Shown here in pieces: positions 16,856-27,700 of a stretch of 41,655 nt of DNA (position 1 is the stretch's first letter; every line of letters starts with the position of its first letter). The notes under the pieces were generated by a model. That model worked only from the letters and a program-made list of their open reading frames with translations, was not told the origin of the DNA and ran no database searches. Source of the stretch: Verrucomicrobiota bacterium (GTDB lineage: Bacteria > Verrucomicrobiota > Verrucomicrobiia > Limisphaerales > CAIMTB01); the NCBI GenBank assembly GCA_963205105.1, contig CAUJJW010000408.1, forward strand, positions 1 through 41,655, written 5' to 3'. The position numbers were made by a program, and so were the translations under genes.

Positions 16856-19800
16856 TTACTCGTCCTGAACACGGAACCGGAAGAAGAGATGCCCCTCGAC
16901 TGAACCCTCCTCCGCTCCTGCCACTCTCACCTTGTCCCACTCCCCCTCCTGGGGGGTCGTTGAAAGCACTTCTGCCGGAAGCCCATTCTCAAAGTCGATC
17001 GACCGGGAAACGTGAATCTCCAGGCGCACCGGACCCGGTGAGCGACGTCGGCGGAACTCGATCGCCGGCCTCGATCGCCCATTCTCTTCGACCATCACCG
17101 CCTTGAACGCTGGCCGTTCCTCAGGGGAGGTCGGCGAGGTGCCGTAAAGGAATTCCGCCAAGTTCGAGACCCCGTCTCCATCCGCGTCCGCGGCGGGAAG
17201 GGCACGTTCCCCGGTCAACCCTGCCCGTCCTGCCCATTCGGTGAAGGGATTCGCCCCTGCCTGAATCACCAGGGCCGCCGACGCACTCGTGACGCTTCCC
17301 CCGCTGTTGGAAACCACCACCCGGTACTGGCCCGCGTCGTTGGGCGTCACCGAACCAAGCACCAGCGTCGGCCCGTCGGCCTTGGGCAGAAGGTTGTCGC
17401 CACGGTACCACTCGTAGAACAAGTCCGCGCCCGTGGCTTCCACGGTCAGGGTCACCGAGCCTCGTACCGCCACCGTCGCTCCGACCGGTGCACGCACGAT
17501 TTCCGGTTTTGCCGGCCCGGACCCGGGCTGATGCAGGCGGGCGATTTCCTGCGGGTCCAATGCCCGGTTGTAGATCCGGAAATCGTCGAGCCGGAACGCG
17601 GCGGTCGGCCCGTAACGACCCAAGCCGTTCCCACCACCGGAACCGGCGATGGGATTGCTCGAGTTCACCAGCGGTACGGGCACTCCATCGATGTACACCG
17701 CGAAGTTGTTGGCCTGGCTTGGACCTCCCCCACGGTAGGTCACCGCCACATGCGTCCAGCGCCCCATCAGGTTGGGAACAAACGCACGGTCATCGGTCGA
17801 ATGCACCGAGGGCAAACCGCGCGTCGCCAGGAACACCCGCTGGCCCTGCGTCGCGTCATCGTCGCCTCCCAGATAGAGGTAGTGCTCGAGACCCGCCGAT
17901 CCGGCAAACATCGTCAGACTGTAGACGTTCAAGGAACCGCGCTCTTCCGGCCAGATCCAGAACGACGCCGAGTAGGCCGTTCCTCCCAGCCGCGCAGTCC
18001 CTGTCCCCAGCTGAACCCAGTCGGCACTCGACCGAATCCGCGCCGCCTGATGGCCATCGAATCCGTCCACGAACGTCGGCGATCCCTTGATCTGGGTCAG
18101 GAAGCGCTTGGAGCGTTCGTTGAAGTCCCCTTCAAACAACATCTCGCCCACGATGCCTTGCGACGGCAATTCACCCGTGGGCGCAGGCGCCGGCCGAACG
18201 CGCAACGCGGCGTCCGCTGAGATCACTTCACCCGCCGGGTTGCCGACCACCACCGAGTAGGCGCCTCCGTTCACCGACAGCGCGCCCTCGATCCGATGGA
18301 CAGGGTTGGTGGCACCCACGATCGCGACACCTTGAAAACGCCATTGGTAGCGCAGCCGCAGCCCTCTGGCTTCGACCGTGAAGACAGCCGTTCCGCCCGA
18401 GTCCACCACCAGCGACGATGGCTCGACCGAAATCTCCGGCGGCGTCACCACCCGCACCTGCGCCACCCGGCTCGGGAGTTCTCCCGCGGCATTCCGAATC
18501 CTGACCTGATAGTCACCCGCGGTGGCGGCAGTGGCAGCGGCCAGGTTCAACGTGCCACCGGTCGCACCGGCGAGCGCTTCGCCATCTTTGTACCACTGAT
18601 AACTCACCGCTGAGGTGCCCGTGCCCAAGGATCGAAGCTCGGTCGAACCACCCAACTCCAGCTCCGCGCCAGTGGGTTCCTCCGTGAAGTAGAGATCCAG
18701 GCTGTCGCCCGTCAGCAGCACCGCCCCGTTGCGCGGCTGGCCATCGACATGGTCGAAGGTGCCCACAATCACGATCTCACCCGTCGGCAACAGGTCCACG
18801 TCATGCGCCACGTTCTGCCCTGAGGTCGTGGTCAGTCCCGCGCCGGGCTGAAAGTTTTCATCGTGCGAACCGTCGGCGTTCAACCGCGCCACCCGACTGC
18901 GCGGTTGTCCGTTCACCATGCCAAAGGCACCCACCAGGACCAACCGGCCGTTCCGTTGTTCGGCCAAACCGAGAATCTCACCATCGATCAACGGCGGCTG
19001 GAACGTCGCGTCCCTCGTCCCATCGCCATGCAGACGCACCAGGCGCTCCCGATTCTCCGTACCCAACCCGCCCAACACCAGAATCCGACCGTTCCGATCC
19101 AGGAACATCCGGTTCGCCTGGCCGCCGGGAGAAAAGACGTTTGTCACCCGGCCAAAGGAAGCGTCGACCGATCCGTCGGGGAGCAAGCGATCCAGGATCG
19201 TGTTGTACACGAAGCGACCACCCACCGTCCGTTGACCAAAGGTCAGCACCAGAATCTTGCCGTCCGCCAGCGGCAGGGCATCCAACGACGGCAACACCGC
19301 CGCTGTGAACCGCGGGTCCAAGGCTCCTAGATCATCCAATCGCTGGAAGGGTGGCCGAACGCCTTCCGCCGATTGCAGCACCGTTCCCGCAGCCTCCACT
19401 CGTACCCTGCGAACATTCGCCGATGGCCCGGCATACCCCGTCACCAAACCGCCATCGAGCCCGTAGGCCCGCACCCGCCGCGTCGGGCCCGCGTAGATCC
19501 GCTGACGGGCCGCGTCCACCGCGATGCGATCCCGGAGCACGGTCGAAGTGCCGTCCGGGAACGACAGGTTGAACTGGCGTTCGCCAAACCGATTGAAGGC
19601 GGCGCCGTCGACCAGGAAGTCCCCATTCGGAAGGACATTCAATTCCATGCCCCGCAGACCGAGAGCCGCCGGGAAACTTCCAATCACCGCACCCGGCCGC
19701 ACCGAAACGGTGACCGCGATCGGATCGCTCGTCGTAGATCCCAGTTCATTGGTAACCACCACGTCATACCTTCCCGCATCGGTGAGAGTCACCGCGCGCA

Positions 19801-22800
19801 AAAGCAGTTCGGCGGCAGTCGCCCCAGGCAATGGGTTGCCGTCCTTGCGCCACTGAAAACCGAGCGGCGCGACCCCTCGTGCCGTCACCGTCAGGTTCAG
19901 GAAGTCGCTCAATCCCAGGCTTGCCGCTCCCCGCACACTCAGGATTTCCGGTGCACCCAACACCAACAGGGTCGCCGGCCGGCTGGTGACCGTCCCCGAG
20001 CGATTGTGCACGTCCACCGTGTAGTCGCCGTTGTCCGCCGGTCGCGCCGAAGCCAGCACCAGCGTGGCATTCGTTTCACCAGCCAGATCCGAACCGTTCC
20101 GCTTCCACTGATACGTCACCCGCGACGTTCCGGTCGCCGCGGCGGTGAAGGTCACCCGCGCTCCGGTCGGCACCGTTTGGGAAACCGGCGACACCACCAA
20201 CGCCAGCGGTGTCACCGTGCCGTGCAGTCGGAAGAGCAGCGTCGACGGGGCCAGCCGTCCACCGTTGCCACCGAGCGCCAACCAGAACGCACCGTCCGGA
20301 GCCACCCGCACCCACGAGTACCCGCTGAACGACAAGGGCAACTTCAACGTGCTGATGGGTGTCGCTGCGGAGCCGTCCGCCTGCCGAAGAACGCCATCAC
20401 CTGCCGTGTTCGGCAATATCCCCACCAGAACACCCGCCAGGCTGAGGTCCCATTCGGCCAGGCGCGATCCCCAGCCGTAGGACGTGTCCCGCTGGCCGCT
20501 GGAATCGAAGCGATAGAAACCATTGAGATCTCCCACCAACGCGCCGTCGGCGAGCGCCGTGACCGACCACTGGCTGGAGAAGGCGTGATCGGGAGCAAAG
20601 GTCTCATCCAACGTTCCGTCCGAACTCAAACGCACGAACTGCAACCGGCGTTGATCCGTCACCGTGGTGAACGTTCCAGTGACATAGATCCGGCCGAGGT
20701 CATCCACCGACAGCGATTGCGCGGCGCCACGAATCCGGGTGCGTTCCGTGAACCCCAAGTCCGGCTGCCCAGCCGTGTCGAAACGCAAAACCCCCTGCGA
20801 ACCGATCACCAACACCCCTCCGTCCGGCGCCAATTGGAGATCCGAACCGAACATCACGGAACCCTCGGCAAAACTCGGGTCCACCGCGCCGTTCTCCAAG
20901 AGCCGTCGCACGAGATACCCCGCCCCGGAGCGAACCAGGATCACCAGACGACCATCGGACTGCCGTTCCATCGCGATGAACTCCGTCAACCCGTCCGCCA
21001 CGAACGCGAACGACGGGTCCACCGCGCCTTCCGCATTCAAGCGCGCGAGACCCGCGTTGGGCCCGTTAGTGACCGTCGCGAAGTTTCCACACACGATCGC
21101 CCCACCGTCCGGCAGGAAGACGATGTCCTGGAAGGTGGTGAACGTGGTGGTGGCGAACAGTCCCAGGCGGAACGAGGCATGGGTGCCACCCGGCGTCGGG
21201 ATCACGGTCAGAAACGCTGGTTCACTGGTCACGACGGAACCGTCCGCACCGGTCACCCGCACGGTGTAATCACCCGCCGATGGCAACGACAGGTTCGTCA
21301 GGGACAACGTGCGAAGAGTTGCGCTGGTCAAATCGACGCCATTCAACGACCACTGGTACGTGAGGGGCATTCGTCCGAACGCCTGCACGGCGAGGTTCAC
21401 GCCGCCACCCACCAGACCCACCACGGATTCCGGCTGCCGATCCACCACCACCGGCCCCCTCACTCGCACGCGAACCGGGGCGCTGGTGGAACTTCCTCCC
21501 GCCGACGTCACCACCAGGTCATAGAGTCCGCTGTTGGCTTCCGAGACGCTGGTCCGACTCAGATCCAACCCCGTCGCCCCAATCACCGGAACGCCGTTGA
21601 ACCGCCACTGCACACCCAAAAGGGAACCGTTGACCACTCCTCGGAGCACGAGGGTCGATCCCAGATCCGGAGTCTGATCCAAACCCGCGTACCCCACTGC
21701 GGGACCTTCCACATCTGTCCGGATCTTGAACAAGTGTCCCGCCGGCAAACCGCCTGCCTCAGCCGCCGCGCTTCCAATCCAAAGCCGCCCATCCGGCGTC
21801 AGGTTCAACGACAACACGGGCACCGGCGAAGCGCCACCGCCCATCGGCCGCAAACCAATGTCGGGAAAGGTCGTGTCGACCGTGCCGTCCAGATTGAGCC
21901 GGAACAGCGAGTCTCGGCCGGAGACATTCTGAAAGGCGCCTCCCACCCAGACCCGACCATCCGGTTGCACCGCGAACGCATTCACCACGCCCGCCGCAGC
22001 CGTCGCCGGAATCACGTCACCCAAGGTGGCATCCACCGACCCATCGGCGTTCAGCCGCGCCAGGTTGCGATGGGGTTGCCCGCCCACCGTGAGGAAGGCG
22101 CCACCGATCAAAATCCTGCCGTCGGGCAGTACAGCCAGGGCTTTCACCTCCGAACCACCCGGAAGAGACGCCGGCGCCCAGGACCGGTCCAACGCGCCGT
22201 CCGGCAGAAGTCGCGCCATCCCCACCCGCGCGACACCGTCGACCTCGTTGAACAGACCGGCGATGAGAATGCGGCCATCCGGCAGGACCGCGAGTCCAGT
22301 GACGTAGTTCCGTTGGAACCGACCAATGCTGGTTGGCCCCCGAAAGGAGACGTCCAAGGTGCCGTCCTCGTTGAGCCGATGAATGCCGCCCACGCTTCCG
22401 CCCGCGATCAGGAATCTTCCATCCGGCAACCGAACCATGGCGCGCGGACCGCCCGCCGCTTCCGCCGGCCAGGGCCAGGTGGCATCGACGGAACCGTCCT
22501 CCAGCAGCCGACGGTAATACCGTTGTCCATCCGAACTGCCCGCCGCTCCCGCCAGCACCGACCCATCCGCCAGCGGCAGCACGAAACTGGGCACGCCCGT
22601 GTTGCCAACGCCAGGGCCCGATCCCACACCAATCAAGGCGCCGGTGACAAAGGAAGTGTCCGGTTGCCCGTCCGAGGTGGTCTTTCTCAACCCGGAGTAC
22701 GCCTCGAACTGCGACGCGAATGATCCGGCGAAATACACCGAGCCATCGGGACCAAACGCGATCGCAGTCACTCCGGCGCCTATCGGCGTTTGGGGACGGA

Positions 22801-24238
22801 ACGCGTAATCGATGGCGCCAGGAGTGGCCGGCGCCACCGTCAGCAAACCCAGCGTGTTGGTGACCGCTCCGGCGGCGTTGCGCACCACCAGACTCAACTG
22901 GCCGCTCGATTCCACGGTGGAGGGAGCAAACTCCAGCACCGACGCGGTCTGCCCGACGATCGCTTGATCGTTCAACCGCCATTCATAGGTGAACGGCGCG
23001 GTTCCGCGAACCGTCGACCCGATCCTGAGGGTGGAGCCCAGATTCAACCCATACGGGCCGGCAGGACTCGTTGTCACCCGCGGCGCGATCGGCGTGCGGT
23101 CGGTGGTTCCGAGGTCCAGCCGATGAACACCGTTGGACCCCGCCGCGTAGAGCGCGCCGTTATAGGCGAAGAAGGATTGCGCCAAAATGCTCGCCGTTTC
23201 CCCCCCTAACGCGATGCGCGGCAATTCCGACCAAGACTCGCCAGACTCGGTGCCTTCAAAGAAACGCGGATTGCCGTCCGTGGTGGTGACGAATACCCGA
23301 TCCCCCAGAATCTCCACCTTGCGCACGGCGGGCTGAATGACCGAAGGCACAAAAGGGTTCGGGCTGACGATCAGTCCGTCGGCCACCTCGACCCAGGACG
23401 CGCCCGCGTCACGACTGCGAAACAGCCGGCTGTCCACCACGGCAAAAGCGGTGCCGTCCGAGGAACCCACCACGTCGTGACCCGTCCAGGTCCGGCCGCC
23501 GACGAGCGGGCTGTTGGCCACGCCCGGAATACCGTTCACCGACTGGGCCCAGGTGACCCCGCCATCCGTCGACCGCAACACACCGCGGATCCCCTCCACC
23601 GTGAGCAGGGCATTTCCGGCGCTGGCGATGGCGTAATAGGTCTTCACGAAGCCGACGAACGGCACGGTGGGCAAGGCCTCACCCGCGACCGTCCAGGTGG
23701 CGCCATGGTCAACGCTTTTCCAGACGCCCTCGGAAAGCAGGTCCGAGAAATAGATCGCGCCCTGATGCACCACGAGATCGCTGACCCCGATGCCTGCCGG
23801 GTTGCGGGGTGGGCTGGAAAACGGCAACGGAATCTCCGTCCAGGCACCACCCTGATTGTCGGTGGTGAAAATCGGGGAGCCGACCTTGTTGAGCCACGAA
23901 GCGTTGTCGCCGCCGCGAATCACCCTTCCGGATGGGGTCACGACGAATGCCTTCGGCAGCAGCTTTCGGCCGGCGTCATCGACCAAACCCTGGTTCACCA
24001 GCGACCACGTCCGGCCGTTGTCGTCGGACCGGAACACATCACCACTGCCCAACCCCGCGTAGAGAGTGTTTCCAAAGCCCCCGCCGATGGCCGAACCCCG
24101 GATACCGCTGTGGTCAATGACGTGCCGCCAACCCTCGGCGACCGCGGACGTCAGATCGGCGGCAAGAAAAGCCAGAACGGGGACAAGGAGACGGGACGCA
24201 CGGCGCCAAGCGGTGCGGCAGCGGCTGAGATCAATCAT
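16856..24238 (-). CDS. Giant secreted delta-60 / Asp-box / Ig / LamG protein
   Basis: 2460 residues from the ATG opening MIDLSRCRTAWRRASR; this start, 16 codons inside the longest frame, begins the signal peptide (cleavage near SAVAEG). Modules by approximate residue: a sialidase/BNR-type propeller with Asp-boxes (30-375; SDDNGRTW, SVDHGATW, STDGGVTW, SRDAGASW); an Ig-like domain (380-472); delta-60 repeats (473-840, units of the type LPDGRILIGGAF ... LARLNADGSVDATL); two Ig (843-1012); delta-60 (1012-1340); two Ig (1341-1515); delta-60 (1516-1849); two Ig (1849-2010); a LamG/concanavalin domain (2026-2237, ending FRIYNRALDPQEI); Ig (2238-2326); an EF-hand-like DADGDGVSNLAEFLYG segment near 2347; and a C-terminal beta domain. 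It is probably an exported carbohydrate- or surface-binding protein. No catalytic residues are identifiable. The regular alternation of propeller blocks with Ig pairs indicates growth by duplication. Confidence 0.92.
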   Translation of the reverse strand: MIDLSRCRTAWRRASRLLVPVLAFLAADLTSAVAEGWRHVIDHSGIRGSAIGGGFGNTLYAGLGSGDVFRSDDNGRTWSLVNQGLVDDAGRKLLPKAFVVTPSGRVIRGGDNASWLNKVGSPIFTTDNQGGAWTEIPLPFSSPPRNPAGIGVSDLVVHQGAIYFSDLLSEGVWKSVDHGATWTVAGEALPTVPFVGFVKTYYAIASAGNALLTVEGIRGVLRSTDGGVTWAQSVNGIPGVANSPLVGGRTWTGHDVVGSSDGTAFAVVDSRLFRSRDAGASWVEVADGLIVSPNPFVPSVIQPAVRKVEILGDRVFVTTTDGNPRFFEGTESGESWSELPRIALGGETASILAQSFFAYNGALYAAGSNGVHRLDLGTTDRTPIAPRVTTSPAGPYGLNLGSTLRIGSTVRGTAPFTYEWRLNDQAIVGQTASVLEFAPSTVESSGQLSLVVRNAAGAVTNTLGLLTVAPATPGAIDYAFRPQTPIGAGVTAIAFGPDGSVYFAGSFASQFEAYSGLRKTTSDGQPDTSFVTGALIGVGSGPGVGNTGVPSFVLPLADGSVLAGAAGSSDGQRYYRRLLEDGSVDATWPWPAEAAGGPRAMVRLPDGRFLIAGGSVGGIHRLNEDGTLDVSFRGPTSIGRFQRNYVTGLAVLPDGRILIAGLFNEVDGVARVGMARLLPDGALDRSWAPASLPGGSEVKALAVLPDGRILIGGAFLTVGGQPHRNLARLNADGSVDATLGDVIPATAAAGVVNAFAVQPDGRVWVGGAFQNVSGRDSLFRLNLDGTVDTTFPDIGLRPMGGGASPVPVLSLNLTPDGRLWIGSAAAEAGGLPAGHLFKIRTDVEGPAVGYAGLDQTPDLGSTLVLRGVVNGSLLGVQWRFNGVPVIGATGLDLSRTSVSEANSGLYDLVVTSAGGSSTSAPVRVRVRGPVVVDRQPESVVGLVGGGVNLAVQAFGRMPLTYQWSLNGVDLTSATLRTLSLTNLSLPSAGDYTVRVTGADGSVVTSEPAFLTVIPTPGGTHASFRLGLFATTTFTTFQDIVFLPDGGAIVCGNFATVTNGPNAGLARLNAEGAVDPSFAFVADGLTEFIAMERQSDGRLVILVRSGAGYLVRRLLENGAVDPSFAEGSVMFGSDLQLAPDGGVLVIGSQGVLRFDTAGQPDLGFTERTRIRGAAQSLSVDDLGRIYVTGTFTTVTDQRRLQFVRLSSDGTLDETFAPDHAFSSQWSVTALADGALVGDLNGFYRFDSSGQRDTSYGWGSRLAEWDLSLAGVLVGILPNTAGDGVLRQADGSAATPISTLKLPLSFSGYSWVRVAPDGAFWLALGGNGGRLAPSTLLFRLHGTVTPLALVVSPVSQTVPTGARVTFTAAATGTSRVTYQWKRNGSDLAGETNATLVLASARPADNGDYTVDVHNRSGTVTSRPATLLVLGAPEILSVRGAASLGLSDFLNLTVTARGVAPLGFQWRKDGNPLPGATAAELLLRAVTLTDAGRYDVVVTNELGSTTSDPIAVTVSVRPGAVIGSFPAALGLRGMELNVLPNGDFLVDGAAFNRFGERQFNLSFPDGTSTVLRDRIAVDAARQRIYAGPTRRVRAYGLDGGLVTGYAGPSANVRRVRVEAAGTVLQSAEGVRPPFQRLDDLGALDPRFTAAVLPSLDALPLADGKILVLTFGQRTVGGRFVYNTILDRLLPDGSVDASFGRVTNVFSPGGQANRMFLDRNGRILVLGGLGTENRERLVRLHGDGTRDATFQPPLIDGEILGLAEQRNGRLVLVGAFGMVNGQPRSRVARLNADGSHDENFQPGAGLTTTSGQNVAHDVDLLPTGEIVIVGTFDHVDGQPRNGAVLLTGDSLDLYFTEEPTGAELELGGSTELRSLGTGTSAVSYQWYKDGEALAGATGGTLNLAAATAATAGDYQVRIRNAAGELPSRVAQVRVVTPPEISVEPSSLVVDSGGTAVFTVEARGLRLRYQWRFQGVAIVGATNPVHRIEGALSVNGGAYSVVVGNPAGEVISADAALRVRPAPAPTGELPSQGIVGEMLFEGDFNERSKRFLTQIKGSPTFVDGFDGHQAARIRSSADWVQLGTGTARLGGTAYSASFWIWPEERGSLNVYSLTMFAGSAGLEHYLYLGGDDDATQGQRVFLATRGLPSVHSTDDRAFVPNLMGRWTHVAVTYRGGGPSQANNFAVYIDGVPVPLVNSSNPIAGSGGGNGLGRYGPTAAFRLDDFRIYNRALDPQEIARLHQPGSGPAKPEIVRAPVGATVAVRGSVTLTVEATGADLFYEWYRGDNLLPKADGPTLVLGSVTPNDAGQYRVVVSNSGGSVTSASAALVIQAGANPFTEWAGRAGLTGERALPAADADGDGVSNLAEFLYGTSPTSPEERPAFKAVMVEENGRSRPAIEFRRRRSPGPVRLEIHVSRSIDFENGLPAEVLSTTPQEGEWDKVRVAGAEEGSVEGHLFFRFRVQDE

Positions 24239-24711
24239 GGTTTGGGGAAGGCGTGGTCGGGCCTGAGCCACGATCGGCGCACTCACAAACCACTGGTCAC
24301 CAGTGGGCTTGCATGACTGAACGCCCCCAGCCGCAGCTTCGGATTCTGGAGGATGAGTTCATCCGCCGCTTCCAGCCGCGAGGAGTGCGAGCAGGGATCG
24401 CCGGCGTGACACCTCGACCACCCAAGGATCGGCACAAACCCTGGCCTGCTAAACCCCTGTCCCGGTTCTTCTTGTCGGGGTCCGCCGTTCGATGGGCGAT
24501 GCCCGCGACCTAGGTCAACGACTCGGATGAAATACACGAAATTCACGCCATGACTCAGACGCCAAGAAATGCCATGCACGAGATGAGTCGGGAGCGCTCC
24601 GTCAACCCACACCTTTTGGTTCGCGAATCCTTCTGGGCGCTCGTCGCTTTCTTGGCCGGTCCTTCTTTGCGTCTCTGCGTCTTGGCGTGAGATCCAATTG
24701 AATTGGTCGGG
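24239..24711. other. Gene-free gap with repeat-like sequence
   Basis: 473 bp between two minus-strand genes. The longest minus frame (24612-24283) has no family likeness or signal. The segment around 24663-24690 (TCTTTGCGTCTCTGCGTCTT) is of a low-complexity type that I have seen repeated between genes in other bacterial genomes, giving spurious TQRRKE-type peptides; this is from memory and was not checked. A 17-bp palindrome at 24290-24306 is listed separately. I see no RNA gene here. Confidence 0.5.
24290..24306. promoter_or_regulatory. 17-bp palindrome upstream of the giant delta-60 gene
   Basis: CCACTGGT-C-ACCAGTGG is a perfect dyad with 8-bp arms and a single central base. It is centred about 60 bp upstream of the ATG at 24238, a position compatible with an operator for a dimeric regulator. 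No regulator gene is adjacent. The site could also be part of a mobile repeat. Confidence 0.4.
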
Positions 24712-27700
24712 CTAAGGTTGGCCCAAAGGACCAGAATCACGGCGAGCACGCACCCGGTAGTAGCCTTCGGAGGCCATCATCGAAACAGGCACGGACTTTC
24801 GGGAGCCGTCCCCTCGAATTTCGGGCAGTAGGGGAGCAAACCCAGTGGAATCCAGCGACTTCGTAGACTCCACGGAATAGACGACTCCTTCGAACGAGAG
24901 CCAATCCACCTGAAAGATCGCGCCCTGACCACTGCGAACCTCAACGCGGAATAGGGAACCAGGATCGCTTGGGTTGGTGCCGGCCTGATATTCGGAGCTG
25001 TTGGATTGTCCGTCTCGATCCGAGTCGTCCGAGCCACTCTCGCTCAACCCACCCAAGTAAAGCGTTTCCCAAGCGTCCGGCAGTCCATCACCGTCCGAGT
25101 CACCGTTCCCACCAGGATTGAGGCGGATGCTCCAAACATCGGCACCGCCATTCCCGTCATGGGCATCTGTGACCAGACCGGTGGCGGCGGAGGCATAAAC
25201 CACGACGCGGCCGTCACCGCTGATGCCAGGGACGCTGGACGGACCATTCCCTGGCAGTCCGGCGGGGAGTTCCGCGCTGAGAAGCGTGGTTCGACCCGTG
25301 GCCACTTCGTGGGCATACACTTGGGCTGGTTCCGGAAGCCACTCCCCGGCCCCGTACGGAGGATTGCTTCGAAAGACCACCCATCGCCCGTCGTCGCTCA
25401 GGTCCGCCTGATCGACGTGACCACGTCCCAGTTGCCCCGAAGGCTCCACACTGCAAAGACGGACGCTGGCCTTGGCGAAATCATACAGATACGCGTCCCC
25501 CGAACCGTTGGTGTCCTCGATGCCGGTCAAGGCGGACGGAACAGGGGCAGCGGTCACGAAGAGCAAGGCGCCGCCGTCAGCGGAGGATCGAAGCGAGCGG
25601 ACGACACTCGCGGCAGGGAGCCTGACCCACTCGGATCGTGCTCCGGTCGCCAGAGCAACCCCCTGGATCGCAACGGCCGCCCTATCCTCGGATAGCCCGA
25701 CAAACGCAACGGTATCCCGGGCTTCGGACAAGGCGATGACGTGGCTGGTCAGACCTGCCGGCAGGGGCACGCGGCCACCCGCTTGCCGATCGTATACCGC
25801 GACTCCGGCGCTGGTCGGATTCCCAGAAGCAAATGCGAGGTATCGGCCTGACGCGCCCAAGGCGAATCCCCGAACTGTTCCGGCGGAGCCCTGGGTATTG
25901 CCCGCGCTCACCCAGTACGTCTTCCGAAGCTCGGTGTCCCGAAGGAACAGGTGCGTGCCGGAACCGGACATGCCGGACACGAGGTCCATGGCGGGACTCA
26001 AAAAGGCCACATACCGTCCGTCGCCCGACAGTTGGGGCAGCCCGCTGGGGGCGCGCTGGCTGAACTCCGTTCCGCCGTCCTTGGCGTTCACCAGTTCGAC
26101 CACACCCGTCTGAAGATCCGCGCGGAAGAGGTCTTCGACGCCATTGGTGTCCCCGGTGACCAAGTTGCTGGCCAAGCTCAGGAGGAGCGCGATGCGGCCA
26201 TCGGCGGACAGCGCGATCGGCGTGGAAGGTCCATTCGCAATCCCACCATCCGGTGCGCGACTCACCCGCAGGGTCGTGCCCGTTTCGTGGTCGAAGCGGA
26301 ACACGTCCCGTCCCGGATTGGCAGCGCCCGCCAGCACATCCTGCGCCGTGCTCCCGTACAGGACGTAGCGTCCGCTGGCCGAAACGCCCGCGCCGTCGCG
26401 AGGCATCATGCTGAAAGCAGAAGGGGCAGTCACCGAGGCGGAGTCATCCGCCAACGAAATCGCCGTCACCGGGAACGTGCCGGGGAATCCGGTGAACACA
26501 TCCACCGCCCGGTTGGCATCGACGGCATCCGCCGCCAGCGGAGCTTCGGACTGAAAGACCAGTCGGGAGCCGTCGCCGATGAACTCGGCCAAGGGAAGGT
26601 CCCAGGCTTCCGCCGCTTCGCCGGCCGGAAAAACCACGGTGGACCCCGTGGCCAGATCCCGGACGAACAGGCGATTCGTGCCCGACCCCGTCACAGGAGT
26701 TCCTGGAACCGCACTTCGGGACAGGAAAGCCAGCCGGCTTCCAGCGGCATCGAGAACCGGCATCTCGGAGGACTCTGGATCCGGCGCGGTCGCCGGGTCC
26801 CCGATGACCAGGCTCTCCAGGGACTGTAAACCCGTGCCTGCTTTCCACACTTGGATCCTTCGCACGGGCTGTGTCGCCAGGCCCTCCGTCACCTCGAAAG
26901 CCAGAGTCTGTCCGTCGCGGCTCATCACCGGTCCGGTCAGGTCATCCTGACCCAGCACTCCCGTGCCAGCGCGATCATTGCTCGCCAACACCCCCGTGCC
27001 GGCGGACAGATCCCAAACCCAAACCCCGTCCAGGGCCGTGAGGTCGGCACCTGGCGCGGTGGCACGAAAAGCCAGATAGCGTCCGTCCTCGCTCAGCACC
27101 GGGTTTGTGACATGCACAAACTCCGGCGCGCTCACGATGGAGCTTCCTGGCAATGACAGGCGCTTCAACGCTCGGTCTGCCCGGGTCCAGATGAAAAGAT
27201 CGGTGGCATTGTCGGCGACCCCGGACGTGAGATCGGACGCCGAACTTCGAAAAACGATTACTTCGCCGTCCGCACTCACCAGCGGGCCATACGAGCGCCC
27301 GTCACCCGTTTGGGAATCGGTCGGCCGGGCACTCAGGAGGACCGTGATCCCAGCCTCCAATTCCCGAAGGAACACGTCCCCGACCCCATTCGTGTCGACC
27401 CCGGCAACCAGGTCGGTAGCAAGACTCTCGAACACCACGAAGCGTCCATCGCCCGAGATCTGGGCTGGACCCGACGCGGCATTGCCCGCGCGACTGCCGT
27501 CGAACCGGATCGAAACCAGTTCAGGTTCGACTCGGGACATGCGGCGGACAAACACGTCGGCCACACCGTTGGTGTCTCCCCCCAACGAAACGGTACGGTG
27601 GGACACGAAAGCAACGGAACCGCCATCGTGCGAAATGGACGGCGCCGGAGAAACCGGTACGCCTCCCCCGACGGTCGAAAAAGTGCTGACCCCCTCGGTC

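Noticed and set aside
19373..22723. 1116-codon open frame on the plus strand
   Set aside because: It is antisense to the delta-60 protein gene. The translation is Arg/His/Pro-rich without any domain, as expected for the opposite strand of GC-rich coding DNA.
24283..24612. 109-codon minus-strand frame in the gene-free gap
   Set aside because: No export signal, domain or codon-use support; the surrounding sequence is repeat-like.
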